A DNA stretch of 39,571 bases. It comes from Clostridia bacterium (GTDB lineage: Bacteria; Bacillota; Clostridia; Oscillospirales; CAG-382). The number at the start of each line of letters is the position of its first letter. The first letter of the stretch is position 1. The translations under genes and the position numbers were made by a program. Below the pieces are notes generated by a model that worked only from the letters and a program-made list of their open reading frames with translations, was not told the origin of the DNA and ran no database searches. Location of the stretch: contig JAFSGD010000068.1 of assembly GCA_017434845.1 (NCBI GenBank), positions 1-39,571 of the forward strand, given 5' to 3'. Shown here one piece after another: positions 1-6,175 of this stretch.

Positions 1-1
1 A

Positions 2-382
2 GGTGACGTAGGTACCGTTATCGCTACCATGACTCTCGCAGAAGCAGTAACCGCTAACTTCGTTAAGGTTACCGTAAACTTCCCCGCAAGCCCCTTCGCA
101 GACAAGGTTGTTTGGGAATTCATGGGCTTCACCGAAATCGAGCTTTCCAAGTCTGAAGAACCCGCTCCTTCCATCGTTCTCGGCGACGTTAACGGCGACG
201 GTGAAGTAGGCGCGACCGACTATCAGCTCGCAAAACGCCACGTTCTTAAGACCTACACCCTCGAAGGCAATGCTTTCAAGGCTGCAGACCTCGATGGCGA
301 CGGCATTATTGAAGCAGGCGAATACGCTCTCATCAAGCGTCATTGCCTCAAGACCTTCGATCTTTCCACTCTTAACAAATAA
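2..382 (+). CDS. Dockerin-bearing secreted protein, C-terminal part only
   Basis: The reading frame is open to the left edge, so this is the C-terminal end of a longer protein. The first visible residues (about 10-50) read like the last strands of a discoidin (F5/8 type C) domain, with an NFVKVTVNFP stretch and then FMGFTEIEL. A type I dockerin follows from nt 178. It has two calcium-loop segments, DVNGDGEVGATD and DLDGDGIIEAGE, each followed by a KRH-LKT helix. In the second loop the usual Asp at position 12 is Glu. Dockerins bind cohesin domains and attach enzymes or adhesins to scaffolds outside the cell. The catalytic or binding part lies upstream of the window. A strong terminator follows, so this gene ends its own transcript. 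Confidence 0.85.
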   Translation, partial: GDVGTVIATMTLAEAVTANFVKVTVNFPASPFADKVVWEFMGFTEIELSKSEEPAPSIVLGDVNGDGEVGATDYQLAKRHVLKTYTLEGNAFKAADLDGDGIIEAGEYALIKRHCLKTFDLSTLNK

Positions 383-415
383 GAGCTGATTCGAAGAGAT
401 AAATAACCGGTAAGC

Positions 416-450
416 AAACCGCCGCAGGTGAAAGCCTGCGGCGGTTTTTT
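416..450 (+). terminator. Rho-independent terminator of the first dockerin gene
   Basis: A perfect 13-bp stem (416-428 with 435-447, core GCCGCAGG/CCTGCGGC) with a 6-base loop ends in a T-run. It separates the first dockerin gene from the next promoter. Confidence 0.92.
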
Positions 451-506
451 GGGGCTTTTTCGATTATGTAAAAATTCACAAATAATACAAAATCCGAAAA
501 AAACAA

Positions 507-535
507 TTGACATATCGCATAGGGTGTAGTATAAT
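507..535 (+). promoter_or_regulatory. Consensus sigma-A promoter of the dockerin/cohesin/peptide operon
   Basis: Both boxes match the consensus exactly: TTGACA at 507-512 and TATAAT at 530-535, with a 17-base spacer. Transcription should start near 541-543, more than 320 bases before the first start codon. A perfect promoter fits a highly expressed operon. Confidence 0.88.
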
Positions 536-540
536 GACAT

Positions 541-867
541 AAAACAATGGGTTCATTTTACACATTTGCAAAAAGCGCTGCTTTAAAGGCGGTTAAAAAC
601 CCTTAAAAAGCATACGTTTTTTGCGGATTGGCAGCCTCCCGAAGCGTTGCTCGAGGATGCTTCGGTTCGGATGCGCCCGTTGTTAAACGGGGGTGTCCTT
701 CCGTTCGTTGCCGAGCGCAGTCGGCAACAGAAGCAAAACCCTTTCGGGTTTTGTTCGGATGGAACGTCCGGTATATGAAAGGAGTGTTTACCGGAAAGCA
801 AAATCCGCGTTTTTCTTCGGAAAAGCGTTCGCGTCCCTATTAAAAATAATTAATAAGGAGAAACAAA
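541..867 (+). ncRNA. Long structured 5' leader, unassigned RNA element
   Basis: This stretch between the promoter and the 899-residue dockerin gene has no convincing gene. It contains a row of hairpins: CCGAAGC/GCTTCGG (639-645 with 659-665), CCCGTT/AACGGG (676-681 with 686-691), GTTGCCGA/TCGGCAAC (707-714 with 721-728), CAAAACCC/GGGTTTTG around a TTTC loop (734-741 with 746-753) and CGGA/TCCG (756-759 with 767-770). It matches no riboswitch class I can recognise and has no T-box sequence. It could be a regulatory leader, an mRNA-stabilising structure or a processed small RNA. The type is tentative. Confidence 0.45.
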
Positions 868-3567
868 ATGAAAAGAACCTTAGCAATCGTTCTCTCTATG
901 CTTCTCGTTCTTCCTTGCATCGCATCCTTCACCGTTTTTGCAGATGTTTGGGCAGGCGAAAAGATCAGAGTTGACGGTACTAACAACGGCGTATGGCAGG
1001 GTAATGCCGGCAGAACCGAGTATTATGATGTTAACTACGCTATCGACGACACCAATCTCTACATTGAGGTTGACTACTACGGCTCCCTCAACGGTACTGC
1101 TTCTTCCTACGGTAACGGCAACGGCACTATGATCCGTATCTGGTTCCATGATGAAGACAAGACCTATGACGGTGCAAAGGCAAGATCCTACACCAGCTTC
1201 ATCGACATTTCTTATGTTGACGGCGCAGTTTGGGATCGCTTCCTTAATAACACCGTTGCTGAAGGCAATACTGCTTCTGTAGTTTATGCTTACAACGACG
1301 GCGCTTCTCGTTCTTACTCCATCAACAGCACCTTTGGTGAAAACACCTGGGTTATGAAGCTCACCATGCCTCTCGCTCTCGTTGGTACCAACGTTCAGTT
1401 CCAGACCACCGTTTCCAACAACGATGGCAGCGCGATCGGCAACGATGCTCTCTACTTTGGCAAGAACGTTCTCTTCAAGGGCGCAAACGGCCTTGCTTGG
1501 TACTGGGATAGAGGTTCGGCTCTTCCCGCTCCCGAAGGAACCGTTGCATACTTCACCGAAACCGACGTTCCCGATGTTGGTACTCACAACAACATCGCAG
1601 TTGGCTCCGATGAATACGGCACCAAGATCAACACCGACAGCTACTACGGCAAGATGGCAGACGGCGTAACTCCTGCTGCAGGATACGACACTGTTAACTG
1701 GCGCGGCTTCCGCGGTGCTGAAAACGAAACCTCCGGCGTTAACGGCTATCAGTTCGTTATCATCGACCTCGGCGAGGTTCGCGAAGATATCGGTTCTGTA
1801 GGTACTTGGTACTGGTCCGCTAACAAGTCCGGTATCGTTCCTCCCTATGAACTCTACTTCTATGGCTCGATCAACGGCTCCGATTGGCTCTACCTCGGCG
1901 CTCCCGATCTTTCCGATGAACTTCACCAGACCGCTAACGACACTGCTGTTTGGGAATATGTAACCTTCGATACCACTCTTGCTGCAAGATATATCATGAT
2001 GAAGGTTTACGCAGGCTACACCTTCAGCTTCTTCGGTGAAATCTCGGTTAACGTTGTTGAAGAACCCGAATTCGAGATTCTCTCGTCTGTTGGCTTCGTT
2101 GGCGGCGACGTAACCATTCTCGTTCCTTATACCGATGATAACGGAACCTATAACACTCCTATGGAAATTTCCGCTCAGATCGGCCCCAATGCAGGCACCG
2201 GTAAGGACTACAACTACTACTCTCTCATCGTTGTCGGTGCAGACGGTAAGGTTGTTTCCACCCACAAGACCATTGGCGACACTGCCCACGGCGATGTTGA
2301 AATCCCCGAAGGCGGTTATATCCTCGCTATGAACGGCGTTCACGAAGAGATCAATAACTGGAACAACGCTATCTATGTTGGCGACACCATCACCCTCAAG
2401 GGCATCGATATCGCAGACTATGCAGGCGTTGCTGCAACCACTATCGAAGGCGCATCCTTCTCCTCTAACCACACTCACGCATACACCGAAACTGTTTATG
2501 AGCCCACCTGTAAAGACGCAGGCTACACCGAAATTACTTGTACCTGCGGCTACAGCGAAGTAAAAGAAGGCTCTGAAGTTCCCGCTACCGGCGAACACGA
2601 TTGGGAAGAATTCGTGAAGGAAGCCAACTGTAAAGAATCCGGCTACACCTCCGATATCTGCTCGAAGTGCGGCACCGAAGTTATCAGAGAAGGCTCTGAA
2701 GTTCCCGCTTCCGGCGCACACGCTTACACCGGCGTTCTTCAGTCCAACGGCTTCTATCAGTTCTCCTGCTCCATCTGTGGCGACTCTTACGTTGGTTACG
2801 AAGATGGCACCGCAGTTATCTCCCTTGCTGTATCCCACAACAACGCATACTCTTGGGCAGCATATGACACCATGATCATCTCTGCTCCCGGCAAGACCGT
2901 TAAGGAATCATGTGGTTACGATTGCCAGTGGTGGGTAATGTACAAGGTTGAATATATCAACGGTAAGTATATCACCACCAGCTATCTCCAGAACTCTCTT
3001 GATATCGGAACCTCCGTTCCTCCCGAAAACGGCTTCCTCTGGCTCGTTCACGGTAACGATCCCGAGTTCACCTACGCTACCGAAGGCAAACTTCTCAACT
3101 ATGAGTTTGTTGCAAGCACCGATACACTCTTCTTCACCACTGCTGCTTCCGAAACTCCTTTAGGATATATCTACGCAAGCCCTGTTGCTGAAGCAGATTA
3201 CACCGCTTACAATGCAGCAGTTGCTAACGCAAATGCTCTTGACGAAAAGGATTACACTCCCGAAACTTGGGCAGTTCTTGCTGAAGCTCTCGCAGTAGAC
3301 GTTTCCGGCAAGTTCGAATACCAGCAGGATGTTGTTGATGCCGCTACCGCAGCTATCAACAATGCACTTCTCGGCCTCGAAGATGCAGAAGTTTCTGTAC
3401 TCCTCGGCGACATTAACGGCGACACCGTGATCGACTCTGTTGACCTTGTTGAACTTGCAGTTGTTATTGCAAACTCTGACACTAACGATGCGGGCGATAT
3501 TAACGGCGATGGCGTAATCGACTCCGTTGACCTTGTTGAACTTGCGGTTGCTATTGCAAACGCATAA
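868..3567 (+). CDS. Large secreted multidomain dockerin protein (carbohydrate-binding-like)
   Basis: This 899-residue exported protein has a signal peptide (residues 1-25, cleavage after VFA). Next is a CBM9/DOMON-like beta region (about 27-230), then a discoidin-like region (about 235-395) containing ELYFYGSINGSDWLYLG. A beta region of unclear type follows. Three small Cys-rich repeats with CxC or CxxC pairs near 557-559, 598-601 and 634-637 resemble the HTHxYT...C repeats of clostridial surface proteins. A FIVAR-like helical region lies at about 775-838. The C-terminal dockerin (846-899) has two nearly identical copies of DxNGDxVIDSVDLVELA. No catalytic domain is recognised, so a binding or structural role is likely. 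The start has a clear AAGGAG site. It is the first gene of an operon with the cohesin-like protein and the small peptide. Confidence 0.85.
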   Translation: MKRTLAIVLSMLLVLPCIASFTVFADVWAGEKIRVDGTNNGVWQGNAGRTEYYDVNYAIDDTNLYIEVDYYGSLNGTASSYGNGNGTMIRIWFHDEDKTYDGAKARSYTSFIDISYVDGAVWDRFLNNTVAEGNTASVVYAYNDGASRSYSINSTFGENTWVMKLTMPLALVGTNVQFQTTVSNNDGSAIGNDALYFGKNVLFKGANGLAWYWDRGSALPAPEGTVAYFTETDVPDVGTHNNIAVGSDEYGTKINTDSYYGKMADGVTPAAGYDTVNWRGFRGAENETSGVNGYQFVIIDLGEVREDIGSVGTWYWSANKSGIVPPYELYFYGSINGSDWLYLGAPDLSDELHQTANDTAVWEYVTFDTTLAARYIMMKVYAGYTFSFFGEISVNVVEEPEFEILSSVGFVGGDVTILVPYTDDNGTYNTPMEISAQIGPNAGTGKDYNYYSLIVVGADGKVVSTHKTIGDTAHGDVEIPEGGYILAMNGVHEEINNWNNAIYVGDTITLKGIDIADYAGVAATTIEGASFSSNHTHAYTETVYEPTCKDAGYTEITCTCGYSEVKEGSEVPATGEHDWEEFVKEANCKESGYTSDICSKCGTEVIREGSEVPASGAHAYTGVLQSNGFYQFSCSICGDSYVGYEDGTAVISLAVSHNNAYSWAAYDTMIISAPGKTVKESCGYDCQWWVMYKVEYINGKYITTSYLQNSLDIGTSVPPENGFLWLVHGNDPEFTYATEGKLLNYEFVASTDTLFFTTAASETPLGYIYASPVAEADYTAYNAAVANANALDEKDYTPETWAVLAEALAVDVSGKFEYQQDVVDAATAAINNALLGLEDAEVSVLLGDINGDTVIDSVDLVELAVVIANSDTNDAGDINGDGVIDSVDLVELAVAIANA

Positions 3568-3599
3568 TTCTGTACCATATTAATTAAGGAGATAAATCA

Positions 3600-4697
3600 A
3601 TGAAAAAAATTGCTCTTATGCTCGCTATTGCACTCGTTTTGAGTGTTAGCATGTGCGTTTTTGCATCTGCGGAAGGCACCATCTCCGGTGAACTCGTAGT
3701 TACCTACGGTCTTGATGCAGACGGAAACGTAAACATTTCCGACTCGACATTTAACGAGTCTAACACCGGCTATGATCTCGCTATCCCTTCTGATGTTATC
3801 GCAGTTCAGTACAACTTCGATACAAACAACACCGGTTTTGCAGCATATATCTTCGAGCTTAACTATGATCCTACTAAGCTCCAACTTCTCGGTTGCATCA
3901 ACACCGAAACCATGGCTCTCGCTGCAACCGGCGACATGAATGTTCTTGTATTCGATAAGACGAACATCTCCGAAACCTTCGGCGGCGTAGGCATTTTCGG
4001 TGAAGCTACTCCCGATCTCCCTTGGACTGCAGTTGCTGACAATGCAATTAAAGAAGGCGACGAAAAGGGTCCTCTTCGTATAGTTGGTGTCAACGGTGTT
4101 ACTAACTACAAGAAGGGTCTCAAGAACCTCACTTCCGGCGTAGCTGGTTATATCTATTTCCAGCCTATCACCGACGAGGCTTGCGATACCACCATTTCTA
4201 TTCCTTACATGGAAGCTACAGGTGCTGATAAGGTTAAGCACACCGGTTCGGGCAACAGCATTACCATCAAGCTTAACGGCGGCGCTCCCGAAGCAGCAGC
4301 TCCTGTTGTTTCTCTCGGCGCAAAGGTTAACGCTGCTCTCACCGGTCTCCGCTTCGGCGCAACCTACAACAAGATCGAAGAAAACGGCATCGTTAACGAT
4401 CTCGGCATGCTCCTTCTCCCCACCGCTAAGCTTGGCGAAAACACCCTCGATCTCGACTTTGCTGCAGCTAACGCACTCGTTGCTAAGGTTCGCGCAAGAT
4501 CTATCGAAGGCTACGTTGAAGGCTACAACTTCGAAGATTATACTACCTTCAACTTCTATGTAACCCTTCTTGGTCTCGAAGGCCACGAAGATGCTGATAT
4601 CGTTGCTGTTCCTTACATCGTTTATGATGACGGCACCGTTATCTATGCTGACCAGATGGTTCACAGCTTCAACTCTGCTTCCGAAGCAGCAGCATAA
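3600..4697 (+). CDS. Secreted cohesin-like protein
   Basis: This 365-residue protein has a signal peptide (1-24, cleavage after ASA). Residues 27-222 look like a cohesin: a beta-rich domain with the hallmark FELNYDPTKLQLLG and a late GVAGYIYFQPI strand. Cohesins bind dockerins, and a dockerin protein is encoded 32 bases upstream, so a non-covalent pair is plausible. Residues 229-365 form a second domain with a GLRFGATYN core, of a type seen in clostridial secreted proteins but with no function I can name. No sortase motif, S-layer domain or membrane anchor is visible, so surface attachment is unexplained. The start has an AAGGAG site. The cohesin call rests on pattern, not on a search. Confidence 0.7.
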   Translation: MKKIALMLAIALVLSVSMCVFASAEGTISGELVVTYGLDADGNVNISDSTFNESNTGYDLAIPSDVIAVQYNFDTNNTGFAAYIFELNYDPTKLQLLGCINTETMALAATGDMNVLVFDKTNISETFGGVGIFGEATPDLPWTAVADNAIKEGDEKGPLRIVGVNGVTNYKKGLKNLTSGVAGYIYFQPITDEACDTTISIPYMEATGADKVKHTGSGNSITIKLNGGAPEAAAPVVSLGAKVNAALTGLRFGATYNKIEENGIVNDLGMLLLPTAKLGENTLDLDFAAANALVAKVRARSIEGYVEGYNFEDYTTFNFYVTLLGLEGHEDADIVAVPYIVYDDGTVIYADQMVHSFNSASEAAA

Positions 4698-4717
4698 TTT
4701 AGGGGAGGTATACTGTA

Positions 4718-4843
4718 ATGAAATATATTGCTCCTGAATTTGATGTTGTTCTCTTCGAATCCGAAGACATCATCACTTCTTCCGGCCTCGCTGTTGAGGA
4801 AGGCGACAACAACGTCAACGTTCCCGGCAGCTGGTGGGATTAA
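4718..4843 (+). CDS. Small SSG...GSWWD peptide, copy 1 (41 residues)
   Basis: A short gene follows the cohesin-like gene by 20 bases, with a strong AGGGGAGG site 9 bases before the ATG. The 41-residue product starts MKYIAPEFDVVLFESEDI, continues through ITSSGLAVEEGD and ends NNVNVPGSWWD. It is acidic, has no signal peptide and no cysteine. The layout resembles a leader plus core peptide: a conserved amphipathic N-terminal part, a possible cleavage point near SSG, and a short C-terminal tail with two Trp and a terminal Asp. No modification enzyme, protease or dedicated exporter is nearby. It is the last gene of the dockerin/cohesin operon. Function is unknown. A secreted signal, a RiPP-like precursor or a partner of the surface complex are all possible. 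Confidence 0.8.
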   Translation: MKYIAPEFDVVLFESEDIITSSGLAVEEGDNNVNVPGSWWD

Positions 4844-4861
4844 TCTCAGCTAACGCTTAAT

Positions 4862-4894
4862 AAAAAGCCGCAGGCATTTGCCTGCGGCTTTTTT
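4862..4894 (+). terminator. Terminator of the dockerin/cohesin/peptide operon
   Basis: The stem GCCGCAGGC/GCCTGCGGC (4867-4875 with 4880-4888) has a 4-base loop and a run of six T. It closes the operon right after peptide copy 1. Confidence 0.92.
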
Positions 4895-5001
4895 GTCGCA
4901 ATGGCGATGTGAAATATATACAAAAATGCTTTGCTGAAAATGTGCATTTATAGCAATAAAAAGGATATTTATGAACCAAATGTAAACAACCTTGAAACCT
5001 A

Positions 5002-5030
5002 TTGAAATGAATTCTTATGCATGGTATACT
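5002..5030 (+). promoter_or_regulatory. Promoter of peptide copy 2
   Basis: TTGAAA at 5002-5007 and TATACT at 5025-5030 are spaced by 17 bases. The leader is short, about 36 bases. The second peptide can therefore be expressed apart from the dockerin operon. Confidence 0.8.
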
Positions 5031-5073
5031 ATCTGCGTAAATGAATGAAAATTATAGAAAGAGGCAGATATAT

Positions 5074-5202
5074 ATGAAGATTTACAACGCACCCGAACTC
5101 GAAGTTATCGTTTTCGAGTCTGAAGACATCATCACTTCTTCCGGTCTCGCTGTTGAGGAAGGCGACAACAACGTCAACGTTCCCGGCAGCTGGTGGGATT
5201 GA
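5074..5202 (+). CDS. Small SSG...GSWWD peptide, copy 2 (42 residues)
   Basis: This is a monocistronic gene with its own promoter, an AGAAAGAGG ribosome site and its own terminator. The 42-residue product starts MKIYNAPELEVIVFESED. From Phe14 to the end it is identical in protein sequence to copy 1, and the matching 87 bases differ at only three synonymous positions. The first 13 residues differ more but keep the same pattern (APE, alternating hydrophobics). Dedicated transcription argues that this is a real gene and not translational noise. As for copy 1, there is no signal peptide, no Cys and no neighbouring modification enzyme. Function is unknown. Confidence 0.82.
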   Translation: MKIYNAPELEVIVFESEDIITSSGLAVEEGDNNVNVPGSWWD

Positions 5203-5224
5203 TCAAATCACAAAGTGTGAATCA

Positions 5225-5257
5225 ACAGCGCGAGCTTTTGCTTGCGCTGTTTTTTTG
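5225..5257 (+). terminator. Terminator of peptide copy 2
   Basis: The stem ACAGCGCGAGC/GCTTGCGCTGT (one G-T pair) with a TTTT loop is followed by a run of seven T. Confidence 0.9.
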
Positions 5258-5308
5258 TTTTTGCCTTTGTCTATATCGCCAAAAATGAGTTTTGTGTCGC
5301 CGTGGTGA

Positions 5309-5337
5309 TTGACACTCGGCTTGTTGTGTGTTATAAT
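5309..5337 (+). promoter_or_regulatory. Promoter of rlmB
   Basis: TTGACA at 5309-5314 and TATAAT at 5332-5337 are exactly 17 bases apart, about 30 bases before the rlmB start. Confidence 0.88.
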
Positions 5338-5366
5338 AATTCGGATTAAAATACAGAGGAATAATA

Positions 5367-6143
5367 ATGAAAGAAAAAAGAAGCTTTAAACCCGATAACC
5401 GACCCGAAGCGCCGGAAGAAGGTCTTTTTATCGGCAGAAACGCCGTTAGCGAGCTGTTAAAGAGCGGCAGGGAAATCGATAAGATATATATGCGCTCCGA
5501 AGCCGACGGTGTTTTGCTTTCGATTCGTGCAAAAGCGCTCGAACGCAAAATCCCTATCGTTGAGTCGGATATCAGACGTTTGGATAAAATGGCGTGCGGC
5601 GGTGTGCATCAGGGTGTTATTGCCGTTGCCGCCGAAACCGATTATCTTTCGGTAGACGAGCTTCTTTCGCTTGTTGCCGAAAAGGGCGAAAAGCCGTTCT
5701 TTCTTATCTGCGATTCCATAAACGACCCCCACAACCTCGGTGCACTTATCCGAAGTGCAAATTGCGCGGGCGTTAACGGCGTTATCATTCCCAAGCGCCG
5801 TGCGGTCGGCGTTAACGGAACCGTTGCAAAATCAAGCGCAGGCGCGGTTTTCGCAATGCCCATTGCCCGTGTGCCCAATCTTGCTTCGGCAGTTAAAACG
5901 CTTAAAGAAAACGGCGTTTGGATCTGGGCTGTCGAGGCGGGTGGAAAGCCCTATTACGACCATGATTATAAGGGCTCTTGTGCGCTGATTCTCGGCAGCG
6001 AGGGCGAGGGTGTTTCCGATCTTTTAAAAAAGGAAAGCGATTTTATCGCGGGCATTCCCATGTTCGGAAGCGTTAATTCGCTTAACGTTTCCGCCGCAGG
6101 CGCGATAGTTATGTTTGAAGCCGCAAAACAGCGGAATAATTGA
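5367..6143 (+). CDS. rlmB: 23S rRNA 2'-O-ribose methyltransferase, RlmB/TrmH (SpoU) family
   Basis: This 258-residue protein has the usual length for RlmB. The N-terminal part (about 18-92) is the substrate-binding domain, starting FIGRNAVSELL. The C-terminal part is a SpoU/SPOUT methyltransferase with all three motifs: NDPHNLGALIRSA (119-131), ILGSEGEG (208-215) and the knot motif PMFGSVNSLNVSAAGA (231-246). The enzyme uses S-adenosylmethionine to methylate a ribose 2'-OH in 23S rRNA (G2251 in E. coli). Related family members modify other rRNA sites, so the exact target is inferred. The start follows GAGGAA. No terminator separates it from the next gene, so the two are probably cotranscribed. 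Confidence 0.9.
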   Translation: MKEKRSFKPDNRPEAPEEGLFIGRNAVSELLKSGREIDKIYMRSEADGVLLSIRAKALERKIPIVESDIRRLDKMACGGVHQGVIAVAAETDYLSVDELLSLVAEKGEKPFFLICDSINDPHNLGALIRSANCAGVNGVIIPKRRAVGVNGTVAKSSAGAVFAMPIARVPNLASAVKTLKENGVWIWAVEAGGKPYYDHDYKGSCALILGSEGEGVSDLLKKESDFIAGIPMFGSVNSLNVSAAGAIVMFEAAKQRNN

Positions 6144-6175
6144 TTGTTAATTAATTTATAAAGCAGGTGAAACTG

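Noticed and set aside
781-815. Resemblance of the leader to the bacterial SRP RNA core (GTTTACCGGAAAGCA)
   Set aside because: The conserved GGTCAGG...GGAAGCAGCC apical loop and its pairing are absent, so the match is by chance.
880-2838. Long open frame of 652 codons on the minus strand inside the dockerin gene
   Set aside because: It mirrors the codon bias of the plus-strand gene, has no ribosome site and gives a low-complexity product. The plus-strand protein has a signal peptide and clear domains.
4718-5202. Direct repeat of a mobile element or CRISPR-like unit
   Set aside because: The repeated DNA is a coding part of two peptide genes with synonymous differences. There are no spacers, terminal inverted repeats or transposase.
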